Origin: a virus
Virus record (IMG/VR): IMGVR_UViG_3300001782_000147
Location: 1-47,617 of that record
Strand: one strand, 5' to 3'
Length of the DNA: 47,617 nt
Part shown: positions 1-7,007 of the stretch, piece after piece
Numbering within the stretch: the stretch's first letter is position 1
Layout of the letters: each line of letters begins with the position of its first letter
The notes under the pieces: model-generated
Seen by the model: the letters and a program-made list of their open reading frames with translations, nothing else
What the model was told of the DNA's origin: nothing
Databases searched by the model: none
Translations under genes and position numbers: made by a program

Positions 1-381
1 CCAAATATCGCGGTCGTCAAATCGTCCGAACCGTGTCTTATCAGTACGCCTATCCGGGGCAAGTCCCAAATCGATACCATCACGTTCGAGAGTAATTGAG
101 ACCTGTTGGTACGCCCGACTCGTTCCGTATCTCACGTGCTCTTGCCCTATCAATTCGGAACTGAATCGAGACCGTACTAAGTCGACAAGCATCTCTGTGC
201 TGACCGGTTGATATTGGTCGCTGACGGGAACCTCAATGTCCCACTCCGATTTTTTCGGAGCATAAGAATAAACCATCGAATAACCGGTCGGTGACCCGTC
301 CGTTCCGATAATTCGATTGGCACGGAATTGACCGTACCTATCTTCGACTTCCCAATTTGTCTGTTCTGATATTTGTACCAT
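1..381 (-). CDS. DUF932-family phage/plasmid protein, N-terminal part (cut by window edge)
   Basis: The frame opens at ATG 381, preceded by AAGGAG seven bases upstream, and runs without a stop for 127 codons to base 1. The residues (a WEVEDRYGQF segment, then a RYGTSERAYQ segment near residue 85) resemble the N-terminal half of DUF932 proteins, which are common in phages and plasmids and have no settled biochemical role. The missing C-terminal half is found at the other end of the window (47617..47212), so this is one gene across the junction of a circular or permuted genome. The codon phase of the two halves requires 2 + 3n extra bases between the ends. It is the first gene of the early minus-strand unit. 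Confidence 0.7.
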   Translation of the reverse strand, partial: MVQISEQTNWEVEDRYGQFRANRIIGTDGSPTGYSMVYSYAPKKSEWDIEVPVSDQYQPVSTEMLVDLVRSRFSSELIGQEHVRYGTSRAYQQVSITLERDGIDLGLAPDRRTDKTRFGRFDDRDIW

Positions 382-388
382 CTTATAG

Positions 389-404
389 CTCCTTAAAAGT
401 GGTT
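389..404 (-). repeat. Leader motif copy 1 (AACCACTTTTAAGGAG)
   Basis: On the minus strand AACCACTTTTAAGGAG lies just before the DUF932 start. It contains the ribosome binding site and matches the leader motif found before five other early genes (consensus AAYCACTANTAAGGAG). Confidence 0.55.
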
Positions 405-428
405 GAAAAAAGTTTTGAACGATAGAAT

Positions 429-484
429 CCGCCCCGTGACTATGATGTCACGTACGATAAAAATATCGTAGTTCATACGGGCGG
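429..484. other. Three-stem structured element in the DUF932 leader
   Basis: An outer stem CCGCCC (429-434) pairs with GGGCGG (479-484) and encloses two perfect hairpins: GTGAC/GTCAC (436-440 with 447-451) and TACGATA/TATCGTA (453-459 with 464-470). The fold is a compact three-way junction about 50 bases upstream of the DUF932 start. Because it is symmetrical it could act as RNA on either strand or as a DNA element. It resembles no RNA family I can name. Confidence 0.45.
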
Positions 485-887
485 TTGCTGATTTATAAAC
501 TATCTCCTTGTGCGTGACTTTATCTTGTAATCTGCCAGCGTTTTGACGGACTTTGGCAACTCAAATCGAAAATCCAATAGAGCAAGTGTTTTTGATTTGT
601 CCTCCCAGTATCCCGTGCTTGCTGGTGTCCGATAGCACCTTTTTGATAATTAGCTGCGTTTTCTCGCTTCCCGCCGACGCCCACAATTACGTCCGGTAGA
701 ACACCTTGCCGTGTCCCTCTCGGTCTATTATTGGAACTGCTATAACGTCCCGACTATTGAATTTTCAATCCTGTTTGCTCTGTAATTTGCTCACTTCACT
801 AACAGGTACACCGTATAACGGAATTGCTCACGTTAACCGGATTACGAATGCCCCCGTTGCTCTATTGGTTTGTGTTTGATTTTTTTC
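485..887. other. Long gene-free region between early genes and integrase
   Basis: About 400 bases separate the divergent DUF932 and integrase genes. I see no start codon with a credible ribosome binding site leading into an open frame here. A minus-strand frame of about 78 codons (roughly 755 to 520) is open but lacks a usable start. The position, next to the integrase, makes this the likely home of the early minus-strand promoter and possibly attP, but I could not identify either by sequence. Confidence 0.4.
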
Positions 888-916
888 TTGTATTTTTTGA
901 AACTTTTTGTTATAAT
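888..916 (+). promoter_or_regulatory. Sigma-70-type promoter for the integrase
   Basis: TTGTAT (888-893) and a perfect TATAAT (911-916) are separated by exactly 17 bases, in a very AT-rich context. Transcription would start near 923 and run into the inverted repeat at 931-961 and the integrase gene. The same TTGTAW-N17 layout occurs at two other promoters in this region. Confidence 0.65.
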
Positions 917-930
917 AGGCAAAATAGGGG

Positions 931-961
931 TTTTACTGATAACCAACAATTATCAGTAAAA
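931..961. repeat. Perfect 12-bp inverted repeat before the integrase
   Basis: TTTTACTGATAA (931-942) and TTATCAGTAAAA (950-961) are perfect inverted copies around a 7-base spacer (CCAACAA). It lies just after the predicted transcription start of the integrase promoter. Being AT-rich, it is a better candidate for an operator or integrase arm/accessory site than for a strong terminator. Confidence 0.5.
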
Positions 962-1054
962 ATTAAAGAAAAGGATTGCTAAATGAACTAACGGATATTA
1001 AAATACTACTTCGGGGCTTGGCTTGCCGTGCTCGTGGATTTTTAGAACGTCAAA

Positions 1055-1885
1055 TTGATAAAACCGATTTCGAAACAGCAAACAGGGACGTTTTTTTCCG
1101 TTGAGGCCATTCAAAGGTTTTTACAATACATCGAACGTAGATATTCAGTACATACATATCGAGTTTATCGGACTATCCTTCATCGCTTTAATGAATATCT
1201 TCCAGAAGATGTTGACGACCTTACCCCTGAACATATTGAGCGGTATCTTTCATCTCTGCAAAATCTTACTAATCGAAGTGTAAATCATCATATTGCTACC
1301 ATCAAAAGTTTTTGTCGTTATCTCGAAGAGTGGCACAATATATCGTCACCGGCACGGAAAATTCGAAAATTACCGGAGGCTCCGCCGAAACAAAGAATCT
1401 TGACCGAGGATGAATATCAAAAAATCCTTCAAGTCTGCGACTCAATCGATGGCGATATAATTCGATTCTTGGCTAATACCGGCTTGCGAGCTTCGGAGTT
1501 CTGCGGCTTGAATCCCGGTAACATAAATCTTAACAACACTGCTTTAACCGTTACCGGTAAAGGCCGAAAACAACGAATGATATCTCTCAATAAGACGTGT
1601 CAAGCAATCCTGCTCAAACACAAATCCGATATAAAATTTTCAAAGAGCTTCACTATCTACACCTTATATTATCTCTGTAAGCGAATCAGTAAAAAAGCCG
1701 GTATCCCGATTGCCGGACCTCATTCGTTCAGACACTTTTTTGCTGACCGCTTACGGCGTAAAAAGGTCAGTATATATACCATCTCAAAATTGCTCGGACA
1801 CGCATCGGTAAAACAGACAGAGGACTATTTGCATTGGAGTCAAAACGACGTCATAGGTGCGACCGATGTCCTCGATGATATATAA
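1055..1885 (+). CDS. int: Tyrosine recombinase (phage integrase)
   Basis: This is a site-specific recombinase of the XerC/XerD-lambda integrase class, expected to integrate and excise the phage at an att site. The 276 residues contain a SAM-like N-terminal core-binding domain (about 15-95) and a catalytic domain with Arg145 (LRASEFCGL), Lys169, His223-x-x-Arg226 (HSFRHFF), His249 (LLGHAS) and the nucleophile Tyr258. The only in-frame start is TTG 1055, and it has no good ribosome binding site. Upstream, ATG 983 follows AAAGGA and is in the same frame, but TAA (989) and TAG (1043) interrupt it, so the real initiation is uncertain. It is the only phage enzyme gene on the plus strand. Confidence 0.9.
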   Translation: MIKPISKQQTGTFFSVEAIQRFLQYIERRYSVHTYRVYRTILHRFNEYLPEDVDDLTPEHIERYLSSLQNLTNRSVNHHIATIKSFCRYLEEWHNISSPARKIRKLPEAPPKQRILTEDEYQKILQVCDSIDGDIIRFLANTGLRASEFCGLNPGNINLNNTALTVTGKGRKQRMISLNKTCQAILLKHKSDIKFSKSFTIYTLYYLCKRISKKAGIPIAGPHSFRHFFADRLRRKKVSIYTISKLLGHASVKQTEDYLHWSQNDVIGATDVLDDI

Positions 1886-1887
1886 CT

Positions 1888-2073
1888 CTATTTACTTGTC
1901 AACTTCTTTCGTTTGTTTTTCAGAAACGTTTTTACTTTGCTAAGCGTGTTGTCCGGAAAGATTCGTACGATTCCTGCCCGTGCTATCGGTTTGATAGCTA
2001 ACTTGCGGATTGCGTACGAAACCGCGTCAAGGTCGACTTTCAATTTTCTTGATATTGTGCCGGTCGTTTCCAT
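1888..2073 (-). CDS. Small helix-turn-helix DNA-binding protein (excisionase/regulator-like)
   Basis: A 61-residue basic protein with the pattern T-x-S-x-K-L-x-V-x-x-x-x-V-x-x-x-I (about 5-22) followed by a wing-like segment RAGIVRIF, as in small MerR/Xis-type winged HTH proteins. It is read convergently with the integrase and its stop lies two bases from the integrase stop. It has its own promoter with a palindrome over the -10. This suggests an autoregulated excisionase or lysogeny switch protein. No dimerisation domain is visible, so a Xis-like role is somewhat more likely than a CI-like repressor. Confidence 0.65.
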   Translation of the reverse strand: METTGTISRKLKVDLDAVSYAIRKLAIKPIARAGIVRIFPDNTLSKVKTFLKNKRKKLTSK

Positions 2074-2087
2074 TTTTATTCTCTAAT

Positions 2088-2101
2088 TACTACGAGTAGT
2101 A
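2088..2101. promoter_or_regulatory. Palindromic operator over the -10 box
   Basis: TACTAC-GA-GTAGTA is a perfect 6+6 palindrome. Its right half overlaps the -10 box (2103-2098) of the minus-strand promoter for the HTH gene, so a protein bound here would block transcription. Autoregulation by the HTH protein is the simplest reading. Confidence 0.5.
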
Positions 2102-2126
2102 TAAAACTTATGTCGGAAAAATACAA
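2098..2126 (-). promoter_or_regulatory. Sigma-70-type promoter for the HTH regulator
   Basis: On the minus strand TTGTAT (2126-2121) is followed after 17 bases by TATACT (2103-2098), 25 bases upstream of the HTH start at 2073. It diverges from the cassette promoter at 2209-2237. Confidence 0.6.
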
Positions 2127-2208
2127 GCGAAAAATACGGTTTTTTTGAAAATTTTTTGCATATTCTTGTAACCTACGCTAAAATAAGGATTTGCAGCAGA
2201 AAAAAAAC

Positions 2209-2237
2209 TTGTAATTTTTGGATTTTCCAGTTATAAT
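2209..2237 (+). promoter_or_regulatory. Sigma-70-type promoter for the prepilin cassette
   Basis: TTGTAA (2209-2214), 17-base spacer, TATAAT (2232-2237), followed by the cassette of three plus-strand genes. A near-consensus promoter independent of the lytic minus-strand unit fits expression from the prophage. Confidence 0.65.
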
Positions 2238-2275
2238 ATATGGTGTGAACAAGGTTTTCAGAGAAAAGAGGTCAA

Positions 2276-2410
2276 ATGGATAGGATACAAGATTTTCTAT
2301 ATAAACTCGAATACAATGAGTTTCTGAATCAATGGTGGTGGGTCGGCATTTTGTTGGCCGTGCCGATTATTGTTTGTTACCTGTGGAAGTGGTTAACAAG
2401 GGACATCTGA
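2276..2410 (+). CDS. Small single-span membrane peptide (44 residues)
   Basis: ATG 2276 follows AGAGG by four bases and opens a 44-codon frame ending TGA 2410. The protein has a polar N-terminus, then a tryptophan-flanked hydrophobic stretch (QWWWVGILLAVPIIVCYLW, about residues 24-42) and a short basic tail. It is the first gene after the strong promoter. Its stop overlaps the AAAGGAGG of the prepilin gene, so the two are probably co-translated. Possible roles are an assembly partner of the prepilin or a membrane exclusion peptide; I do not recognise a family. Confidence 0.55.
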   Translation: MDRIQDFLYKLEYNEFLNQWWWVGILLAVPIIVCYLWKWLTRDI

Positions 2411-2421
2411 AAGGAGGCAAA

Positions 2422-3252
2422 ATGAAAAATGGTTTTTCTCTCACTGAAATTTTATTAGCCATCGGTGTGCTTGTCATCGGAATGCTTTTTATAGCCGGTG
2501 TATTTCCGGTCGCCATTCATTTCTCTACAATGGCAACCGAGGAAACCATCGCTGCAATAGTAGCCGACGAAGCTTTTGCAAAAATAAAAATCTATGCATT
2601 AGGCGATTTGATTGATTACACCGATGATATAGACATCTCTAAATCTAAACTAAGAACAGATAAATTGACGCCTGTTACGTTTACGGCGTTGGACGATGTA
2701 TTTCCAGCAGCAAGGCACAAAGACACAAACCTTAACGAATTTGCATATCCGTCAACTGATACGGACTCGCAAAAACAATATTATTGGTCGGCCCTGTGCA
2801 GGCTTACAGAAGAATACAACAAAGATAATAACCCGAATCCACTTATGCAGGTAACCGTTTTTATTAGTCGAAAAGTTAATCAAAATCTAAAATACCGCAC
2901 CTTGAATGGCAGTGATGATGCTGATTGGCCGATGCCGATTAAAGTGAAAGTCGAACAAACCAGTCTTAGAAAAAATGAACTTCGGATAACAAGTCCAGAA
3001 ATACGTTTTTTTATCAACGATGGTTATATAATTGTCGATAATAAAACCGGTCGAATTTATCGAGTATTAGAGCGTTATGCAACTCCAAAAGATGATATAG
3101 TTTTACTTGATAGGTATTGGGATGGCAGACGCATTCCTCTTGGTAGTTCTCCTATTCTCGATGAACCGGAATATATCTGGGTAATTCCTTCGCCAATAAA
3201 TGGTGGCAGAAATCCCTGTATAAATATCTATCAAAAAATCATTGGTTTTTGA
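2422..3252 (+). CDS. Type IV prepilin-like / pseudopilin protein (phage-borne cargo)
   Basis: ATG 2422 sits behind AAAGGAGG. Residues 1-30 are a class III prepilin signal: a short basic leader (MKNG), cleavage Gly4|Phe5, Glu at mature position 5 (FSLTE), and a hydrophobic helix (ILLAIGVLVIGMLFIAGVF). The remaining 240 or so residues are a mixed globular domain without a motif I know. Such proteins are cleaved and N-methylated by PilD-type peptidase and join type II secretion or type IV pilus-like filaments. The gene is flanked by two membrane-protein genes and has no pilus ATPase or platform nearby, so it would have to use host machinery. It is 276 residues long, longer than most major pilins. 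Confidence 0.75.
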   Translation: MKNGFSLTEILLAIGVLVIGMLFIAGVFPVAIHFSTMATEETIAAIVADEAFAKIKIYALGDLIDYTDDIDISKSKLRTDKLTPVTFTALDDVFPAARHKDTNLNEFAYPSTDTDSQKQYYWSALCRLTEEYNKDNNPNPLMQVTVFISRKVNQNLKYRTLNGSDDADWPMPIKVKVEQTSLRKNELRITSPEIRFFINDGYIIVDNKTGRIYRVLERYATPKDDIVLLDRYWDGRRIPLGSSPILDEPEYIWVIPSPINGGRNPCINIYQKIIGF

Positions 3253-3260
3253 ATTTGCAA

Positions 3261-3710
3261 ATGAGCGTAGAAAAATGTAATAACTGCGAAAAAGAAATTG
3301 GTAATCTTGAGCCAGCATATGTGTTTAACGGCAAAATAGTTTGCTCAAAATGCAATGATATAATCAGAACAGAAGTCCCTGACAAAACGGCAACAAACAA
3401 GCCTGAAAAAATAACCAAAAAATATATATTTCTAATAGTAATAGGCGGTATAGCTGTTTTTTCCTTATCCATTATCTCCGTTGCTCACTTTACGCACCGC
3501 ACAATCACTTCGATACTTCAAGAATCATTCGCGGCAGCAATACCGTTATCAATTATAGCTGCTATTCTTTTCGGTCTCACAATCAAACCGATTCGGAAAG
3601 CTGTCGGCTTGTTGCTTATTATTCTCGGCGTCCTCGAGTGCTTATCCTGCATAGGAATGATTATCGGTGTTCCGTCCATAATCGTTGGAGGTGTCTTTAT
3701 CTTTTCATAA
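3261..3710 (+). CDS. Zinc-ribbon membrane protein
   Basis: A 149-residue protein starting at ATG 3261, eight bases after the prepilin stop. Cys6-x2-Cys9 and Cys28-x2-Cys31 form a short N-terminal zinc ribbon. Three or four hydrophobic segments follow (about 54-73, 84-105 and 111-149). It is the last gene of the plus-strand cassette and ends 80 bases from the converging lysis genes. This architecture is common among uncharacterised bacterial membrane proteins. Function unknown; a role with the prepilin or in host envelope modification is only inferred from the shared operon. Confidence 0.65.
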   Translation: MSVEKCNNCEKEIGNLEPAYVFNGKIVCSKCNDIIRTEVPDKTATNKPEKITKKYIFLIVIGGIAVFSLSIISVAHFTHRTITSILQESFAAAIPLSIIAAILFGLTIKPIRKAVGLLLIILGVLECLSCIGMIIGVPSIIVGGVFIFS

Positions 3711-3789
3711 AAAGCAGCCGGTGAAAGCACCCCGCAGACACACGGCTACTTTGTGCAGATATAAAACCTACACAGGAGGAACACTATCC

Positions 3790-4194
3790 TTAATCCTTGT
3801 TGGCAAAAAAGTGAATCGCCAGACCGATTGAAAGAGGCCAATAAGCAGCTATCATTGCCAAGTCAAATGTAGAAATACCTGTAATATCTATCTTGTCGAA
3901 CAATGTAAAATGTTGCCAAGCAGAGAAGATTATAATTACAGAACCGACGACGTAATCTACCGGTTTGTTACTTGTCAAATCCTGTATCCATTGTGAGACC
4001 GTCCTTGTCGGCTCGCCTATTTTGTTGCGGATTGCACAAGCGGCAGTGATTATTCCTGTCAGCCCGAAGGCTATCCAGCCGAGACCGAACTGTCTTATCA
4101 AGCCAAACAGTCCAGCCAAAATTATCAAGGCAGCACCGATAAGCTGTAATGGATACGATTGCCAATTTTCTTGAATAAAATCTTTGATTTTCAT
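3790..4194 (-). CDS. Holin candidate (four-helix membrane protein)
   Basis: A 134-residue protein with a charged N-terminus and about four hydrophobic helices (about 15-33, 36-52, 84-104 and 112-130). It starts at an ATGA overlap with the upstream lipoprotein-like gene and is the last gene of the minus-strand late unit, where lysis genes are often placed. Size and topology fit a holin or related membrane protein, but no signature motif is present, so this remains a positional inference. The recognisable cell-wall enzyme is far away (41627-42085). Confidence 0.5.
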   Translation of the reverse strand: MKIKDFIQENWQSYPLQLIGAALIILAGLFGLIRQFGLGWIAFGLTGIITAACAIRNKIGEPTRTVSQWIQDLTSNKPVDYVVGSVIIIFSAWQHFTLFDKIDITGISTFDLAMIAAYWPLSIGLAIHFFANKD

Positions 4195-4694
4195 TTTTGT
4201 TTTTCTCCTAATTTTCGTTTGACTGTTTCTGCGTTCCGTTCTTTTTGATATTCATACGCCTTCCAAACTAACAGTCCCAAGGTGATAGCTACAACGATAT
4301 ATGGAACCCACTCCGCCTGACCGGTAAATACTACAATAAAACCCATTCCCACAAGTGAGACCACCGGAATTACCCAACCGTATCTACTTCTTGTAAATCC
4401 CCAAAAGATAAATCCTCCGAGTAATGTTAAGAAAAGCCATCCGAAGTATTTTTTGAGGACACCGATTAGTTCGTTTAATCTGCCTTCTTTGGTTTGAATG
4501 TTAGCCGCCAAAGTCGCGGAGATTCTTTCGGCAATCATATCTGCTGCTTTGCCGGTGAACTCTATTGCTGTCTGTGGTTCATTAGCATCAATCGTATTCA
4601 CGGGTGACATTCGCATAGTCGAATTTAAAGCTGAGCACCCTGAAAGCAGAAAAATAGTCAAAACCAATAAACCGAACATTTTTATTGACCACAT
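4191..4694 (-). CDS. Lipoprotein-signal membrane protein (possible spanin/lysis accessory)
   Basis: ATG 4694 lies eight bases after AGGGAG. Residues 1-20 form a lipoprotein signal with lipobox LLSGC (Cys20). A polar, possibly coiled segment follows (about 40-78), then three hydrophobic helices (about 87-103, 109-124 and 129-146) and a basic tail. A lipidated N-terminus followed by several membrane spans is unusual. It could be a spanin-like or holin-associated protein, or an envelope protein for exclusion. It overlaps the holin candidate by four bases. Confidence 0.5.
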   Translation of the reverse strand: MWSIKMFGLLVLTIFLLSGCSALNSTMRMSPVNTIDANEPQTAIEFTGKAADMIAERISATLAANIQTKEGRLNELIGVLKKYFGWLFLTLLGGFIFWGFTRSRYGWVIPVVSLVGMGFIVVFTGQAEWVPYIVVAITLGLLVWKAYEYQKERNAETVKRKLGEKQK

Positions 4695-4719
4695 TTTTAC
4701 AACTCCCTAATTTACTCCT

Positions 4720-4953
4720 TTACCATTTACCTATAGGACATTTTTCATTCTCATCTCTTGCAAATCCCGGAACGTATGCGGATATATCCGGCCACAATGT
4801 TCTGCCGAAACGCCTAAGACGTAATTTGCAAAATAAACTTCTCCTTATCCAGAAATTCCATTCGCATTTCTGACAAGCCCTAATCCTATCATCTGTAAAT
4901 TCATATTTTTTTACCTTTAATAAATTCCTGTATTTTTTGCCATAACAAGGCAA
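4720..4953 (-). CDS. Small cysteine-containing protein between tail and lysis genes
   Basis: TTG 4953 with AAAAGGAG six bases upstream is the best start; no ATG in this frame is available. The 77-residue product has Cys27-x2-Cys30 (ACQKCEW), a further Cys near 42 and a closing CPIGKW, suggesting a small zinc-binding fold. Basic and aromatic residues are frequent. It lies 12 bases after the propeller gene and 25 bases before the lipoprotein-like gene. Role unknown. Confidence 0.55.
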   Translation of the reverse strand: MPCYGKKYRNLLKVKKYEFTDDRIRACQKCEWNFWIRRSLFCKLRLRRFGRTLWPDISAYVPGFARDENEKCPIGKW

Positions 4954-4965
4954 TAGGAACTCCTT

Positions 4966-6297
4966 TTAAGTCGCTGTGGCAGCATAATCTTGATTTGTTT
5001 TATCCTCTTGAACATTACTGTAAGCTCTATTGGCTGGGTCAAAAGTATAACCATCTTTCTCTGGGGTAACTGTTCCTGTCCATCCGGCACTTACCAATCC
5101 AGCATAGAAACCATCTTCATCTGTTAAAGGATTATTTGTGAGATTTGTCATCGTCACATCAGCAAGCGGATTGCCACCTTCTTTTACTGTACCAGAAATG
5201 ACAAAAAATATTGCAGGCGTTATAGCAACAGAGTTAATATTATGTGATTCAGGTGCACATTTAACAATTTCACTACCATCAGAAACCTTCAGTTGTCTGA
5301 CATATCTATAATTATCACCGACAAGAATCCTATCTTCGCTTTCTGTTATAGCAAGTGAATTACCATAAATTGTAGAAGCATTATAAGTACCAAGTTCAAA
5401 TGACCATTGAAGTTCACCACTGGAATTAAGTTTCCACACTGTTTTGCTATCAGTTCCGTCCGTACCGGTAGTATAAACATCTTTCGAACTATCCACTGCA
5501 ACGCTTCTTAGATTATCACTGCCTGTATCATACCACCATACTAAAGTCCCGGAACTGTTTATTTTCCATATATTAGCAAATTCTGGGTTAATTTCATCCC
5601 AAAATTCATTTTCCCTTTCACCTGCTGCATAAACATTATGCGAATCATCTACAGCAACAGCACGAATCAGGTTATTCGTACCGAAAGCCCATTTAAGATT
5701 GCCGCTTGAACTTAATTTCCACACAGAACAAAGACGACCAAAAATTCCCACATCGCAATCATTAGGTGGCAATTCTGCCGGAGCACCACCTACATAAACA
5801 TTAAAATTATCATCTACTGCAACGCTATTGGTCGAGTTTCCAGTAAAATAAGTCCAGGCCACAGATTGACCGTTTGGATTTATTTTCCAGACACTTTGCC
5901 ATATTGGCTCTTCCTCTGTACCGGCATTTACAGGCTGACCCACAGCATAGACATTACCACTATAATCAACAGCAATACCTAAAACATCCCCGCCAGTATC
6001 AAAACTCCATACTAATAAACCTTCCGCAGTAAACTTCCAAACACTTTTATTATTTATTCTATTACCCCCGACATAGCAAAAGCCATCTGAGCCTACGGCA
6101 ACAGCCTTTATATGCGAACCTATATCGTAAGACCAAACCGTACCACAAAAGACGGTACTCATAGAGTATTTTCTGACATTTACTCCAAGACTCGAGCCGC
6201 CCAATAAAAAGACATATTGTTTAACAACCAATACTTTTTTAGTAACCGGATTGAAAAGAGCCTTTAATGTACTCGGATTGAATTGTACTTTTGTCAT
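4966..6297 (-). CDS. Seven-bladed propeller virion protein with C-terminal carboxypeptidase-regulatory-like domain
   Basis: The 443-residue protein (ATG 6297, three bases after the previous stop) carries about seven repeats of the form W-x-(Y/F)-x-T-G...AVAVD...NVY-x-x-G...VWK (about residues 55-355), a beta-propeller of the SBBP/NHL-like kind. The last 80 residues (ISGTVKEGGNPLADV onward) form a carboxypeptidase regulatory-like beta-sandwich whose ending (GYTFDPANRAYSNV) is typical of secreted proteins of Planctomycetota. It comes last in the tail module and is a strong candidate for a receptor-binding or adhesin protein at the tail tip. It probably descends from a host surface protein. No upstream SD is clear, so translation may be coupled. 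Confidence 0.7.
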   Translation of the reverse strand: MTKVQFNPSTLKALFNPVTKKVLVVKQYVFLLGGSSLGVNVRKYSMSTVFCGTVWSYDIGSHIKAVAVGSDGFCYVGGNRINNKSVWKFTAEGLLVWSFDTGGDVLGIAVDYSGNVYAVGQPVNAGTEEEPIWQSVWKINPNGQSVAWTYFTGNSTNSVAVDDNFNVYVGGAPAELPPNDCDVGIFGRLCSVWKLSSSGNLKWAFGTNNLIRAVAVDDSHNVYAAGERENEFWDEINPEFANIWKINSSGTLVWWYDTGSDNLRSVAVDSSKDVYTTGTDGTDSKTVWKLNSSGELQWSFELGTYNASTIYGNSLAITESEDRILVGDNYRYVRQLKVSDGSEIVKCAPESHNINSVAITPAIFFVISGTVKEGGNPLADVTMTNLTNNPLTDEDGFYAGLVSAGWTGTVTPEKDGYTFDPANRAYSNVQEDKTNQDYAATAT

Positions 6298-6299
6298 AA

Positions 6300-7007
6300 T
6301 TAAGCCGAATAACAATCACATTCCTCGTCACCTGAGAAACCTTCAGTACACCACCATTTACCGCCTGAGTTTACAACCATCAAGTAATCATCATTAGCCA
6401 ATCGGCGAATAGCATCGTTTAAGGCTGTACCGTGAGAAATATTACAATATACTTCAATGCCAGAACCAAGTCCGGACGTTATTTCAACTCCATCGTTGCC
6501 GATTAGGTTGCAAGTTATATGGTCGTTAGCTGTAGCAGACTGGGTCGTCCTTGCTCTACGGGTAGACGGAACTAACGGAATCCCGACCCATCGTGCTTTT
6601 CCTTCATCGTCGAACCATTCCCACGCTGCTATCCGGTCTTTAAGAGCAAGAGCCGGTGTATAATCCGCCTCGACATCGTTCTCCAGAAGATTCAAAACCT
6701 CAACGATATTGGTATCGTGGTCGAGAAACTTATCAAAACCGGTTGTGTCAATCCAGTTCGTGGAATCGAGGACTTGCTCATAACAGTTATAAACGCCATC
6801 ACCGGTAGCTGCCGATTGCACCTCAAAGATTTTAATCTCAAGGTCGTTCAGTTCCGGTTGCCGCGTGTGCAGACCTGAACTGTCACGTAGACCTACGACC
6901 GGGATTGATTGAACTAATTCGTTGACGTTCTGTGTCGTTTGATTCAGTACGCGTGCACTCGGACGGTCACGATTCCCTACGAGCGGTTTGAAAGGTACAG
7001 GTCTCAT
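6300..7007 (-). CDS. Putative distal tail structural protein
   Basis: A 235-residue protein starting MRPVPFKPLVGNRDRPSARVL. It overlaps the upstream gene by one base and is followed three bases later by the propeller gene. It lacks signal or membrane segments and looks globular, with a Trp/Gly/Cys-rich end (GGKWWC...EECDCY). The position after tape measure and one further tail gene suggests a tail-tip or baseplate-hub component. I recognise no domain. Confidence 0.5.
   Translation of the reverse strand: MRPVPFKPLVGNRDRPSARVLNQTTQNVNELVQSIPVVGLRDSSGLHTRQPELNDLEIKIFEVQSAATGDGVYNCYEQVLDSTNWIDTTGFDKFLDHDTNIVEVLNLLENDVEADYTPALALKDRIAAWEWFDDEGKARWVGIPLVPSTRRARTTQSATANDHITCNLIGNDGVEITSGLGSGIEVYCNISHGTALNDAIRRLANDDYLMVVNSGGKWWCTEGFSGDEECDCYSA

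Noticed and set aside
520-755. Minus-strand open frame of about 78 codons in the gene-free region
   Set aside because: No ATG, GTG or TTG with a ribosome binding site in the right place and no recognisable motif; treated as chance.
2276-3710. Insertion sequence or transposon carrying the prepilin cassette
   Set aside because: No transposase, terminal inverted repeats or target duplications were seen at its borders.
3711-3789. Strong bidirectional terminator between the cargo cassette and the lysis genes
   Set aside because: A stem AGCCG/CGGCT with a bulge can be drawn, but it has a long loop and no T-run on either strand, so I do not call it a terminator.
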